From Natrialba aegyptia DSM 13077 (lineage in GTDB: Archaea; Halobacteriota; Halobacteria; Halobacteriales; Natrialbaceae), in NCBI RefSeq assembly GCF_000337535.1, contig NZ_AOIP01000031.1:506704-570703 (forward strand): a stretch of 64,000 bases of DNA. Direction: 5' to 3'. Below the pieces are notes generated by a model that did no database searches, was not told the DNA's origin, and saw only the letters and a program-made list of their open reading frames with translations. The number at the start of each line of letters is the position of its first letter. The stretch's first letter is position 1. Shown in pieces: positions 15,906 to 25,171 of this stretch. Both the position numbers and the translations under genes were made by a program.

Positions 15906-17411
15906 ATGGATGAACACGACAGTAATCCACTCGAAGAGCAATCGTTCCAATCAACTCGTCGTCGCGGGTTCCTGCGCGGTGCTGCGGGTGCGTGCCTCCT
16001 TTCGGGGATCGGTACCGGGATAGCCGCTAGTGGGGAAAGTGACGAGGGCGCGGAATCGAGTGCAGGCGAAGAACTGTGGCGAGTCGATTTCGCTAATTCG
16101 GAACACCTTCGTGGTCCTTCCTTGTCATCCGTAACGGATGGATCCCTCTTCGTGAGTAACCCCGATGCCGTTCATGCACTGTCCGCATCGACGGGCGACG
16201 AAGAGTGGCAATTCGGCGTCGACGACACGAGGTTTCACGATCCGCCGATCGTGGTCGATGGCACCGTCTTTGCTACGACTAACGATCCCTCCGGTCAGGA
16301 AGGAGGGGACGGAAAGGGTACCTCGGTGTACGCGCTGGACGCGGACACGGGCGAACAGAAGTGGCAGTTCGACGAGTACGAGGATACAGTTGCACCGATA
16401 CACGTTGCGGAGAACACCGTCTTCATTCCATCACAATTTTGCGTCTACGCGGTGGACGCGACCACCGGAGAACAACGATGGCAGTTCGAGGTGGGCTACG
16501 GCGTAGAAACCAATCCCAGAACGGACTTCTTCGCCGAGACCGCCACCGGCACACTCTACGTCGCTGATGGTGACGGGAACGTGTTCGCCGTGGACGTGGC
16601 TACCGGCGAGGAAGAGTGGCGCGCCGACGCAGGCACTCGGGTAACGACCGAGTTGTCGGTGGTCGATGGCACGCTGTTCCTCGGTGCATTCGGCAGCGAC
16701 ATGGAACAGCCGACTAACTCCGAACTCCAGTACTACGTTTCTGCGCTGGACGCAGCCACCGGCGACGAACGTTGGCGATTCACGCTGAATCCGGAGCCCG
16801 GTCTCGAAAGCCCGACGCTCGAGTTCGTAACCGTGATCGATGACACGCTCTTTGCCGGGTCGGACGCGTGTGCTGACTATCCCACGTGCGCCAGTCTGTA
16901 CGCCGTTGACGCGGCTTCAGGCGAAGAAAAGTGGCAATTCGAGGCCGATAATTCGGTCGATACGGTGACCGAGGCGGATGGCACGCTCTTCGTCGGAACT
17001 GCGGTTGGGAATGGCGACGACGGCGTCGTTCACGCGGTGGATCCGGAGACGGGTACGGAACTGTGGTGTTTCCTCGCCGGCAATCTGTTGCTCTCACCGA
17101 TAACCGTCATCGAGGATACCCTCTTCGTCGTCAGCAGAACTGATACGGACTTCGAGGACGCTTATCGGTTGAACGCGCTGGATACGGCCACCGGCGACGA
17201 AAAGTGGAACTTCATCGCCGATACCGACGTTGGCGGGCCGAGGTTCGCGGACGGTACCGTCTTCGTTTCAGCCGACCGCGCAACGGTGCACGCGCTGGAT
17301 GCAGGCGTAGAGCGCTCGAACGAAGACGGTGGAACGGACGACGACTCGAGCGAGGATAGCAGAACGGACGAGAACTCGGGCGGGGACACCGAAGACGAAA
17401 CGAACTGCTAG
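15906..17411 (+). CDS. Tat-exported PQQ-like beta-propeller protein
   Basis: The 501-residue protein begins MDEHDSNPLEEQ and has a Tat leader (STRRRGFLRGAAGACLLSGI). The rest is a series of about eight PQQ-like blades of the form ALDAATGDERWRF / DGTLFVGT, spaced ~40-60 residues apart, forming a beta-propeller. The C-terminus is an Asp/Glu/Ser tail ending in Cys. Such proteins (PF13360 type) serve as extracellular binding scaffolds or, if PQQ is bound, dehydrogenases. No clear catalytic Asp/Glu-Cys-Cys motif of quinoprotein alcohol dehydrogenases is seen, so I favour a non-enzymatic or unknown role. Confidence 0.85.
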   Translation: MDEHDSNPLEEQSFQSTRRRGFLRGAAGACLLSGIGTGIAASGESDEGAESSAGEELWRVDFANSEHLRGPSLSSVTDGSLFVSNPDAVHALSASTGDEEWQFGVDDTRFHDPPIVVDGTVFATTNDPSGQEGGDGKGTSVYALDADTGEQKWQFDEYEDTVAPIHVAENTVFIPSQFCVYAVDATTGEQRWQFEVGYGVETNPRTDFFAETATGTLYVADGDGNVFAVDVATGEEEWRADAGTRVTTELSVVDGTLFLGAFGSDMEQPTNSELQYYVSALDAATGDERWRFTLNPEPGLESPTLEFVTVIDDTLFAGSDACADYPTCASLYAVDAASGEEKWQFEADNSVDTVTEADGTLFVGTAVGNGDDGVVHAVDPETGTELWCFLAGNLLLSPITVIEDTLFVVSRTDTDFEDAYRLNALDTATGDEKWNFIADTDVGGPRFADGTVFVSADRATVHALDAGVERSNEDGGTDDDSSEDSRTDENSGGDTEDETNC

Positions 17412-17740
17412 GACGGACGTCCGTATCGGAGATCCCGGTTCCCAGTGTACACTCGGCGTCCTCCGGGCCGATATCCGAGCGCGATAGCCAGTCGACTTCG
17501 AAATCGCTGTCGCGGCTGTTTTTGGCGTGAGAGGAACTCTCAGCCGGGGAACACAATCGACTGAGGTATCACTACAACCACGATCGGCCGACTCGAGCGC
17601 CCAATGGCCGAATACCAGCCAAGGAGGGGCTGAACTAGACGGTGCCCGGCTAGCATAATACTACAAACCAAACACGATCCCAAACACGATCCGAGTGAAC
17701 TGACGAAACGGCGGTGACGGGATTCGTTACCTGACCGTTC
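17412..17740. other. Intergenic stretch without a recognisable gene
   Basis: The gap between the PQQ-repeat gene and the hydrolase gene holds no convincing gene. It contains a short direct repeat (AAACACGATCC twice near 17675-17700). Open frames here are antisense extensions of the neighbouring genes. Confidence 0.4.
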
Positions 17741-17745
17741 CGTCC

Positions 17746-17756
17746 CGGATATAAAT
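17746..17756 (+). promoter_or_regulatory. TATA box of the alpha/beta hydrolase gene
   Basis: GGATATAAATG lies ~62 bp upstream of the ATG at 17815 and is the best archaeal TATA match in the gap. It would give a leader of about 35 nt. Confidence 0.45.
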
Positions 17757-17814
17757 GAGTTCGTTCGTGAAGAATTGAATCTTTGCTCGCGTACGCCGAT
17801 CGTTTGCTTGCGAT

Positions 17815-18735
17815 ATGGCAGGAAACAACAGCCACACTGCGAGCGGAGACGCATCGACACCGGCGACCCGCGATCGGCGGGCGACGGCGGAAACGGACTC
17901 GACGGCGACGACACGGCGATCGCTCCTCGCGGCGACCGGCGCGACGGTCGCGGGGGCGGCGGGACTGTCCGCAACGACGACGACAGCAACGGCAGCGCCC
18001 TGGGATATCGACGTCATCGAAATCGACGAGGGACTGTTCGGGTGGAGCGCCGACGGCAGCCTCCCCGTCGCGGACGAACTGTTCGTCTTCATCCACGGCT
18101 GGTTCGGTGATTCGACCGCCCGCAGCCAGGCCGACGACGTGCTCCAGTCGATCCAGTCCGGTGGCTTCTCGCCCGACGAAAGCGTCGTCCTCGAGTGGCC
18201 CGCGAGCACGGCCAACTACTTCGGCGCGGAGGCGGATACCGAAGACGTGGGCGAAGTCGCCGCCGAACTCGCCGAAGAGTTCTACGACGACGGCGGTGGG
18301 AACATCCGTCTCGTCGGCCACTCCCTCGGCGGCCGGTGCGTACTCTGGACGGCGGACAAGCTCAGCGCCGGCTACGAACTCGAAACGGTCGCTCCGCTGG
18401 GTGCCGCCGCCGACGGCTCCGAGGTTTGCGGTTCGCCGTGGAACGACGGCCTCGACAACGCCTGCGAGGTCCGCAACTACCACTCCGAAAACGACTCGAC
18501 GGTCGGCGGTGCCTACGGCGGCATCGGCGATACGGCGCTCGGAACCGAAGGCGCGGGCTGCTCGCCGGCCGCGAACTACACGGATATCGACGTCACCGCA
18601 AGCGTCGGCAGCCACCTCGCGTACCTCGGCGACTCGACCGTCGGGTCCGATCTCGCCGATGCAATCTTGAGCGGGAGCTGCGACGGTGCCGACGACGATG
18701 ACGATAGCGACGATGACGACGGCGGTTGGTGGTGA
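17815..18735 (+). CDS. Tat-exported alpha/beta hydrolase (lipase-like)
   Basis: The 306-residue protein has a long Tat leader (TTRRSLLAATGATVAGAAGL, followed by a Thr/Ala-rich cleavage region). The mature part is an alpha/beta hydrolase: FVFIHGWFGD gives the oxyanion-hole region and LVGHSLGGRC the nucleophile elbow with catalytic Ser. A late GSHLAYLGD supplies the likely catalytic His. The C-terminus is an Asp-rich tail ending GGWW. The protein resembles secreted haloarchaeal lipases/esterases; substrate specificity cannot be told. The gene is monocistronic and convergent with aspS. Confidence 0.85.
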   Translation: MAGNNSHTASGDASTPATRDRRATAETDSTATTRRSLLAATGATVAGAAGLSATTTTATAAPWDIDVIEIDEGLFGWSADGSLPVADELFVFIHGWFGDSTARSQADDVLQSIQSGGFSPDESVVLEWPASTANYFGAEADTEDVGEVAAELAEEFYDDGGGNIRLVGHSLGGRCVLWTADKLSAGYELETVAPLGAAADGSEVCGSPWNDGLDNACEVRNYHSENDSTVGGAYGGIGDTALGTEGAGCSPAANYTDIDVTASVGSHLAYLGDSTVGSDLADAILSGSCDGADDDDDSDDDDGGWW

Positions 18736-18836
18736 TCGCTATAGACTAGCCACTGTCGTCGGTCGCGGTCGATACTGACCGCGACCAGCGACACACAAGC
18801 AGTTACGGGTGCCGCTACGGATCGATTGGGCCGCGC

Positions 18837-20141
18837 CTACGGTGACAGACGCTGCCGATCTCGCGGGAAGAGGACCGCTTCCCGGATGTTATCGAGTCCG
18901 AGAACCGTCATGATCAGGCGCTCGCCACCCAGGCCGAATCCGGCGTGGGGCGGCATGCCGTATTTGAACATCTTCGTGTAGTACTCGAACTGGTCGGGGT
19001 CGAGGCCCTGCTGTTCGAACCCTTCGATCAGGTGTTCGTGACGGTGCTCGCGCTGCCCGCCCGAGACGAGTTCCATGCGCGGGTGCATCAGGTCGAAGCC
19101 GGTCGAGAGTTCTTCGTCGTCGCCGTGGTCCATGATGTAGAACGGCTTGATCTCGCTCGGCCAGTCGGTGATGAAGTAGTGGCCGCCGACGTCGTCGCCG
19201 AGGGCCTTCTCGCCCTCGGTTGGCAGGTCGTCGCCCCAGACGAGCTGTTCGTCGAGTTCGCCCGTGGCGTTGATGCGCTCGATGGCCTCCTCGTAGCTGA
19301 GTCGGGGGAAGTCGGCCTCGGGGACCTCGAAGTCGTCGGCGAGACCGAGCGCCTCGAGTTCGTCGCCGCAGTTCTCGGCGACGGCCTCGTAGGCGGCCGT
19401 GACGACGCCCTCGGCGACGTCCATGGCGTCGTTCTGGTCGCAGAACGCGCCCTCGAAGTCGATCGACGTAGCCTCGTTTAAGTGCCGCGGCGTGTTGTGC
19501 TCTTCGGCGCGGAAGATGGGGCCGATTTCGAAGACGCGCTCGATGTTCGAGCCGGCGATCAGCTGCTTGAACAGCTGTGGCGACTGGTTCATGAACGCCT
19601 CCTCGCCGAAGTAGGTGATCGGGAAGAGTTCGGTGCCGCCCTCGGTCCCGGTGGCGACGATCTTCGGCGTGTTGATCTCGGTGCAGTGGAACTCGCGGAA
19701 CCGCTCGCGGGCGGCGCGCAGGATCTCGGCGCGGATCTCGAAGACGGCCTGAACCTCGTCCTTGCGCAGGTCGAGCGTGCGGTTGTCGAGTCGCGTCGAG
19801 AGGTCGGCGTCGACCTTGCCCGAGGGGTCGAGCGGCAGTTCGGGGTCGGCGGCGGAGATGACGTCGACCGATTCGGGAACGACTTCGACGCCCGTCGGGG
19901 CGCGCGGTTCCTCCTCGACGGCTCCGGAGACGCTCACGACGCTCTCGCGGGAGACGCCCAGCCCGGTTTCGACGAGGTCGTCGTCCATCTCGTCTTTCTC
20001 GAATTTGATCTGGATCTTTCCGGTGGCGTCTCGGAGGATCAGGAAGGCGATTCCGCCGAGGTCACGGATTTCGTGCACCCAGCCGGCGACCGTCGCGTCG
20101 TCGCCCGGCTCGGCGTCGGCAGTGTAGGTTCTGTCCTGCAT
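18837..20141 (-). CDS. aspS: Aspartyl-tRNA synthetase
   Basis: The 434-residue protein is the archaeal/eukaryotic-type class II AspRS. An N-terminal OB-fold anticodon domain ([20 protein letters not shown]) leads to a catalytic domain with motif 2 ([15 protein letters not shown]) and motif 3 ([16 protein letters not shown]). It also has [18 protein letters not shown], as in this family. It charges tRNA-Asp in the cytoplasm; whether it also charges tRNA-Asn is not decided here. The ATG at 20141 gives [13 protein letters not shown], the normal N-terminus; an in-frame ATG eight codons upstream looks non-coding. Confidence 0.97.
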   Translation of the reverse strand: MQDRTYTADAEPGDDATVAGWVHEIRDLGGIAFLILRDATGKIQIKFEKDEMDDDLVETGLGVSRESVVSVSGAVEEEPRAPTGVEVVPESVDVISAADPELPLDPSGKVDADLSTRLDNRTLDLRKDEVQAVFEIRAEILRAARERFREFHCTEINTPKIVATGTEGGTELFPITYFGEEAFMNQSPQLFKQLIAGSNIERVFEIGPIFRAEEHNTPRHLNEATSIDFEGAFCDQNDAMDVAEGVVTAAYEAVAENCGDELEALGLADDFEVPEADFPRLSYEEAIERINATGELDEQLVWGDDLPTEGEKALGDDVGGHYFITDWPSEIKPFYIMDHGDDEELSTGFDLMHPRMELVSGGQREHRHEHLIEGFEQQGLDPDQFEYYTKMFKYGMPPHAGFGLGGERLIMTVLGLDNIREAVLFPRDRQRLSP

Positions 20142-20260
20142 ACCACCCGATTCCCGTCGCCGCAACTTAAGCGCAATCGTTCCGACCCGCCGTTCGGCGT
20201 GTGGCGGTCGGTGGCGAGAGGTCGCGTCCCCGGTCTCGCCGACGGTTCACGCTCCCGCAG

Positions 20261-21607
20261 TTACCGTTCGCGGACCGTCATCGGAATTTCGTCCTTCGGG
20301 CGCGCGGTGATCGTCGCCATCAGATCGAGTTCGGTGCCCGGAACGAGTTCGAGGTGGTAGTCCTGGTAGATCGTCGCGAGCAGTAGTCGGGCTTCGAGCA
20401 TCGCGAAGCGATCGCCGATACACCGGCGGGGACCGGCCGCGAACGGGAAGTACGCGAGTTTGGGAAGTGACTGCTTCAGATCGTCGGTCCAGCGCGCCGG
20501 CCGGAAGGCGAGCGGATCGTCGTACCACCGCGGATCGCGATGGACGACCCACTGGTGCATGCGGACCGTCGCGCCGGGCTCGATCTCGTAGCCGCCGATG
20601 ATGTCCGGCTTGGCCGGTTCGCGGACGATGCCCGGCACCGGCGGGTACAGCCGCATCGATTCCTCGACGACCTGTTCCGTGTACGTGAGGTCGTCCAGAT
20701 CCGCCATCGTCGGCGTGTCGCCGCCGAGCACGTCGTCGAGTTCGTCGACGAGACGCGCCTCGGCCGCCGGGTTCGTCGCGAGGAGGTACGCCGTAAACGT
20801 CAGCGAGAGCGCCGTCGTCTCGTGGCCGGCGAGCAGCAGCGTCACGACCTCGTCGCGGATCTGCTCGTCCGAGAGTTTGGTCCCGTCCTCGTCGGTCACC
20901 TCGAGTAACTTCGAGATCACGTCCCGGTCGGTCGGGTTCGCCCGCCGCTCCTCGATCATCCGATAGACGACGGCGTCGAGAGACTCCCGTGCGCGCTGAA
21001 TGCGCCGGCGCGATGGCGTCGGCACCTGCGACGGGAGCATCATGTGCGAAAGACTCTCGGTCGCCAGCATGAACTCGTCGAGCGCCGAGCCGACGGTCTC
21101 GACATCGTCGTCGATATCGACGCCGAACAGGGCCCGGGCGACGATCTTCAGCGTGACCTCCATCATGTCCTCGTGGAACGGGCGGGTCTCGCCCTCGTCC
21201 CACGTCTCGAGTTTCTCCTCGGTGAACTCGGTCATCATCGAGGCGTACTCCTCGATGCGATCGGGCCTGAACGCGGGCTGGATGAGGTGGCGATTGCGAC
21301 GCCAGACCGCCCCCTCGCTGTTCAAAATCCCGTTGCCCGTCGCCGGCCCCAGCACGTTCTGGAACCGGTCGCCCTTGACGTAGTGCTGGTTGTTCTGCAC
21401 GAGCACCTGCTCGATGTAGTCGGGGTGGTTGAGTTGGTAGACGGGGCCGGTCGGGTCCTCCCAGTAGGCGATATCTCCGTACTCGCGAGCCGTCTCCGTC
21501 ATGAACTCGTAGGGATGGCGGAGAAAGGCGAGTTGATTGCCGACGAGCGGGAGGCCGTCGGGGCCTGGAGGGTGTTCGTCCGTGGCCGCGGATGGTTCGC
21601 TGCTCAT
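20261..21607 (-). CDS. Cytochrome P450
   Basis: The 448-residue protein is a soluble cytochrome P450 monooxygenase. It has the proline-rich N-terminus (PPGPDGLPLVGN), the oxygen-binding I-helix (LLLAGHETTALSL), the ExxR motif (VVEESMRLYPP) and the haem-binding loop (FAAGPRRCIGDRFA, Cys near residue 396). No N-terminal membrane anchor is seen. A ferredoxin or reductase partner is not adjacent. It is divergent from an HTH_10-type regulator, the natural candidate for its control. Substrate is unknown; haloarchaeal P450s of this type are often compared with fatty-acid and carotenoid hydroxylases. Confidence 0.95.
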   Translation of the reverse strand: MSSEPSAATDEHPPGPDGLPLVGNQLAFLRHPYEFMTETAREYGDIAYWEDPTGPVYQLNHPDYIEQVLVQNNQHYVKGDRFQNVLGPATGNGILNSEGAVWRRNRHLIQPAFRPDRIEEYASMMTEFTEEKLETWDEGETRPFHEDMMEVTLKIVARALFGVDIDDDVETVGSALDEFMLATESLSHMMLPSQVPTPSRRRIQRARESLDAVVYRMIEERRANPTDRDVISKLLEVTDEDGTKLSDEQIRDEVVTLLLAGHETTALSLTFTAYLLATNPAAEARLVDELDDVLGGDTPTMADLDDLTYTEQVVEESMRLYPPVPGIVREPAKPDIIGGYEIEPGATVRMHQWVVHRDPRWYDDPLAFRPARWTDDLKQSLPKLAYFPFAAGPRRCIGDRFAMLEARLLLATIYQDYHLELVPGTELDLMATITARPKDEIPMTVRER

Positions 21608-21825
21608 CTGTATCGTATACAACGGGCTCAACGCGCCTATGCCTGTGGCCGAGCATGCTCGGTGTACTTATGCGTGGGCTGCGATGAGTCACGTATGCGT
21701 GGCCACCGACGGACGAGCACGATTCGACGCGATATCCGAGCGGCGGGGACTGACCGCATCCGATACGATCCCGTCTCAGAACCCGTCTTGGAAGCCGGCA
21801 TCCGATCATATCGGAGGAACTGTCC

Positions 21826-22530
21826 ATGAGATACGCGACAGTGACGCTCTTCTGGAACGACGGTCACCCCAGCCCCAGTGATCGCCCCTTCGGTCGCACC
21901 GAGGCGATCTCGATCGAGGCCATTCGGTACCTCAATCCCGTCTCCGAAGACGACGACCGATACGTCGAACTGCTCGAACTCCGGGGCGACCTCGAGCGCG
22001 CCCGAACGCTGCTCGAGGCGTCACCGGACGCCATCGAGTTCGACATCGCCGGCGACGGCACGCGCGGCGTCGCCTACGTCCAACGTCGGACCGTCGGCCC
22101 CGTCGGCGACCTCCTATCGATCCTGCAGACTCACGAACTCGTCGTCGACTGGCCGCTGTCCGCCGTCGATTCGGGGGATGGGCGCGCCCTCGAACTCACG
22201 ATCATCGGCACGGATCGGGCGATCCAGCGCGCGGCCGCGGATCTCCCCGACGGCGTCGTCCTCGATGTCCGGCGGCTCGGTGACTACGACCCGAACCCGA
22301 ATCACGACACCCGATCACGCGGGGCACCCGGTGGATCACCCGTACTCACCGACCGCCAGCGAGAACTCTTCGAACTGGCGTGGAGCGAGGGCTACTACGA
22401 GGTCCCCCGACGGACGACACAGCGCGACCTCGCCGACGAACTCGACCTTGCCACGGGAACCGTCGGCGAACACATTCAGCGGATCGAATCGAAGTTAGCT
22501 GCTGCGTATGCCCGGCCGAGACGACAGTAA
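21826..22530 (+). CDS. HTH_10 (Bat-type) transcriptional regulator
   Basis: The 234-residue protein has an N-terminal alpha/beta sensor region and a C-terminal HTH_10 domain: LTDRQRELFELAWSEGYYEV followed by RTTQRDLADELDLATGTVGE. This is the haloarchaeal bacterio-opsin activator (Bat) DNA-binding family. It lacks PAS/GAF domains, so its input signal is unknown. It is divergent from the P450 gene with a 218 bp shared region, suggesting it regulates that gene. Its end overlaps the 5' flank of the sirtuin gene. Confidence 0.88.
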   Translation: MRYATVTLFWNDGHPSPSDRPFGRTEAISIEAIRYLNPVSEDDDRYVELLELRGDLERARTLLEASPDAIEFDIAGDGTRGVAYVQRRTVGPVGDLLSILQTHELVVDWPLSAVDSGDGRALELTIIGTDRAIQRAAADLPDGVVLDVRRLGDYDPNPNHDTRSRGAPGGSPVLTDRQRELFELAWSEGYYEVPRRTTQRDLADELDLATGTVGEHIQRIESKLAAAYARPRRQ

Positions 22531-22600
22531 GCCCCATCCCGTCACGTTCAATCAGCCCACTCCGATCCCGTTTTTGCCGTTCGAACCCAACCGTCCCAGT

Positions 22601-23461
22601 ATGTCTGGGATGGCTGAACTCGAGCGACTCGCAGCCGACCTTCGAACCGCGGAAACCGCGGTCGCGTTCACTGGTGCGGGGATCTCAGCGCCTTCGGGCG
22701 TGCCGACCTTCCGCGGCGACGACGGCGTCTGGGAGGCGTTCGACGAGGGGCAGTTCACCTACGATCGGTTCCAGCGCGACCCTGCCGGATTTTGGGCGGA
22801 CCGAGTTGAACTCCACCGTACGATGTTCGACGCGGAGTACGAGCCGAACACGGCCCACGACGCCCTCGCCGAACTGAACCGCGACGGGCATCTCGAGGCG
22901 ATCGTCACGCAGAATACCGACGGGTTACACGCGAAAGCGGCGACTACCGCTAGGGGAGACGGCAGTGACAGCGACAATAACAGTGACGGCGACGAGCGCA
23001 CCACCGCCGCCGAGTTCAGCGCGCGCGAGACGATCCTCGAACTCCACGGCAACGCACGACGGGTTCGGTGTTCCGATTGCGGGCGTCGGGAGCCAATGGA
23101 GCCGATCGTCGAGCGGGCCGAAGACGGTGAACTCCCGCCGACGTGCGACTGTGGCGGCACCTACAAGCCGGACGTGGTGCTTTTCGGCGAACGACTGCCG
23201 GAGACGGTCCTCCAGCGGGCGCGCTCGCTCGCCCGCGAGAGCGACGTGTTTCTGGCCATCGGCTCATCGCTGGTCGTCGAACCGGCGGCGTCGCTGCCGC
23301 GGATCGCGGCTTCGAACGAGGCGACGGTGGGGATCATCAATCTCGAGTCGACGCCGGTCGACAGCGTGGCGGACGGCTGTTTGCAGGAGGGCGTGACGAC
23401 GGCGTTGCCACGGTTGCAGGAGCTGGTCGAGTCGTCGGGGTCTGCACAGGAGTCAGCGTAA
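22601..23461 (+). CDS. NAD-dependent protein deacylase, Sir2 family
   Basis: The 286-residue protein has the sirtuin signatures: AFTGAGISAPSGVPTFRG (NAD-binding GAGxS), VTQNTDGLH (catalytic loop), the base His in ELHGNARRVRC, and two zinc-binding Cys pairs (CSDCG and CDCGG). KPDVVLFGERLPE and AIGSSLVVEPAA complete the Rossmann part. An acidic, Ser/Asp-rich insertion sits between the TQN loop and the catalytic His, probably a halophilic surface loop. It would remove acyl groups from lysines of cytoplasmic proteins, such as chromatin proteins or acyl-CoA synthetases. ATG at 22601 is chosen; MAEL nine bases later is possible. Confidence 0.93.
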   Translation: MSGMAELERLAADLRTAETAVAFTGAGISAPSGVPTFRGDDGVWEAFDEGQFTYDRFQRDPAGFWADRVELHRTMFDAEYEPNTAHDALAELNRDGHLEAIVTQNTDGLHAKAATTARGDGSDSDNNSDGDERTTAAEFSARETILELHGNARRVRCSDCGRREPMEPIVERAEDGELPPTCDCGGTYKPDVVLFGERLPETVLQRARSLARESDVFLAIGSSLVVEPAASLPRIAASNEATVGIINLESTPVDSVADGCLQEGVTTALPRLQELVESSGSAQESA

Positions 23462-23510
23462 GCGACGAAACCGAGGACCGAGTAGCAGTAGTCGGTAATA
23501 CGGCTTCGTC

Positions 23511-24308
23511 CTAGACCAGTGAGATCACGATAACGACACTACCGCCACTACCAGCAAGAATACCGACCCCACGTGCTAGTCGCTCACCCCACGAAACGGT
23601 CCGTTCGAGCGAGAGCACAACCGCGATGAGCGCCATCCAAACGATATTCATCGAGCCCACGATCACCATGAATGCGAACAGCGCCCAGCAACACCCAACA
23701 CAGAAGACGCTGAACTGCCAGCTCATCCGGACGGCACCACGGACCCCAGGCCGGTGATGGCCCAGGAGGAACCCGATCGGTGACCGACAATACCGCAGAC
23801 ACCGGTATTTGTATGGTGAAAGCTGGTACCCAGATAAGAGTAGCAACGATCCACCCATCAGGAGCCCGCCGTAGGCGTTCGCGAGGCTGGCAATCGGTAC
23901 CAGCGCATTGACCACAAGCGGGACGATACCTGTCAACGTCCAAGCGAGTGCGTACGTCCCGATAAACGCCCCGACTCGTGTTGCTTTCCCCGCGGCCGTC
24001 GTCCCCTCGAGCGTCTCGGCGTATAGCCGGAAGAGCGGGACCGACGACGGGTACATCATGGCGACCATCATCACCCCCCACATGAGCAGGTACAGGCTGA
24101 TACCAGTCGCGCCGTTCGAGAGCGCCATCGCCTCCGGTGCTCCCGGGTCGGACATGTGCATTTGCATATCCATCTGTCCGCCAGGCATCGGGAGCCAACG
24201 ACCGATAACCGCTGCCCACGCGAGCAGCGCGATTAGGTAGGTAACGAGCGCGACAATCGGGATGCGCCGGTAGGTAATTCGATCCCGGAGTGAGTCGCGT
24301 GTCCCCAT
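23511..24308 (-). CDS. DUF2182 integral membrane protein
   Basis: The ~265-residue protein has six to seven hydrophobic segments (PIVALVTYLIALLAWAAVIG, LYLLMWGVMMVAMMYPSSVP and others) and belongs to the DUF2182 family of putative metal-handling membrane proteins. Met/His-rich segments (GGQMDMQMHMSDPG) lie in the first external loop and MMYPS in helix 2. Its partner DUF1326 gene is 32 bp upstream on the same strand, a pairing widely conserved in bacteria and archaea. The start at 24308 (MGTRDSLRDRITY) is set by the gap to the partner gene. Confidence 0.85.
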   Translation of the reverse strand: MGTRDSLRDRITYRRIPIVALVTYLIALLAWAAVIGRWLPMPGGQMDMQMHMSDPGAPEAMALSNGATGISLYLLMWGVMMVAMMYPSSVPLFRLYAETLEGTTAAGKATRVGAFIGTYALAWTLTGIVPLVVNALVPIASLANAYGGLLMGGSLLLLSGYQLSPYKYRCLRYCRSPIGFLLGHHRPGVRGAVRMSWQFSVFCVGCCWALFAFMVIVGSMNIVWMALIAVVLSLERTVSWGERLARGVGILAGSGGSVVIVISLV

Positions 24309-24340
24309 GATTGATCGACTATATCGCTGTCCTACCGCCC

Positions 24341-24952
24341 TCAGGAGTTCGCCAATTCGAAGTCGCCGAGGTAGGCGTTGTTTCCGGAGACGTCCCACGT
24401 GAACTGGTCATCGTAGGAGACGGTGGCCGTGGTTGACTTCCCGGTCTGTACCTCCGTGCTCTTCGTCAGTGGGTGGGGCGAGATCGTACCGACCTCCTCG
24501 TTGAATCCGACCGCACCGCTCGCGTCCATTTCGATGGCATCCCCGATCTCGACGGAGAAGTCCGCCCCGTTCCGCGAGAAGCTGATCGGAACGGTTGTAA
24601 CGTCGGCGGATCGGACGTGCGTGTCAGCGACGGGTGCCCAGATGCCACCGGCGCGGCCGGAGTAGATGTCCTCGAGGGCCTCGCGCTGGTCGTCGGTAGC
24701 TGTCTCGTCGACGAATAACACGATGTCCCACTCCGTCTCGGGGGCGAACATGACCCCCTCATCGGTCGAAATGAGCATGCCGACATCTACTCCACTCAGG
24801 TCAACATCGCCGTAGTTTCCCTCCTCGATATGCCACGCCAGTGAGACGGTACAGACGTCATCGTCCGGCGGTTCCATCCATACACACTGGCATGCAACAT
24901 CGCAGTTGCAGGCTTCGACGTAGTCTCCCTTGAGGATCCATTCTCGTGCCAT
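24341..24952 (-). CDS. DUF1326 domain protein
   Basis: The 203-residue soluble protein begins MAREWILKGDYVEACNCDVA and has the conserved N-terminal cysteine cluster CNCDVACQC, followed by a beta-rich domain. That is the DUF1326 signature. The Cys cluster suggests metal or redox binding; the function is not established. It forms an operon with the DUF2182 membrane protein, so both probably act together at the membrane. The ATG at 24952 is directly preceded by a leader containing TATA and two GTTTCAC boxes. Confidence 0.85.
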   Translation of the reverse strand: MAREWILKGDYVEACNCDVACQCVWMEPPDDDVCTVSLAWHIEEGNYGDVDLSGVDVGMLISTDEGVMFAPETEWDIVLFVDETATDDQREALEDIYSGRAGGIWAPVADTHVRSADVTTVPISFSRNGADFSVEIGDAIEMDASGAVGFNEEVGTISPHPLTKSTEVQTGKSTTATVSYDDQFTWDVSGNNAYLGDFELANS

Positions 24953-24988
24953 TGACGAACACCGTGTGGTACGCCAGCAAGCACCATG

Positions 24989-25026
24989 ATATAACTATCT
25001 AGTGAAACTATACCACCCGGTGAAAC
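24989..25026 (-). promoter_or_regulatory. Promoter and candidate operator of the DUF1326-DUF2182 operon
   Basis: The minus strand has TTATATC about 37-43 bp before the ATG, the likely TATA box, and two direct copies of GTTTCAC (complements of 25002-25008 and 25020-25026) just upstream, 18 bp centre to centre. Two same-face repeats next to the TATA box look like an operator. Confidence 0.45.
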
Positions 25027-25171
25027 CGTTGGATTGACCACCTGTTCGCCTGCAGATGTACCTCGTCAGTAACCATGCGCGTACGGTATCTCGTTATCCC
25101 ATGCTGACTACGGATTTCGTGACTATCTCTAGATACAGCAATCGTACTACTATCTACATCTACTGTTCGAA

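Noticed and set aside
17650-18615. A 300-codon Arg/Val-rich frame antisense to the Tat-exported hydrolase.
   Set aside because: The plus strand frame has a Tat leader and GHSLGG motif, while the minus frame shows no domain and strongly Arg-biased shadow composition.
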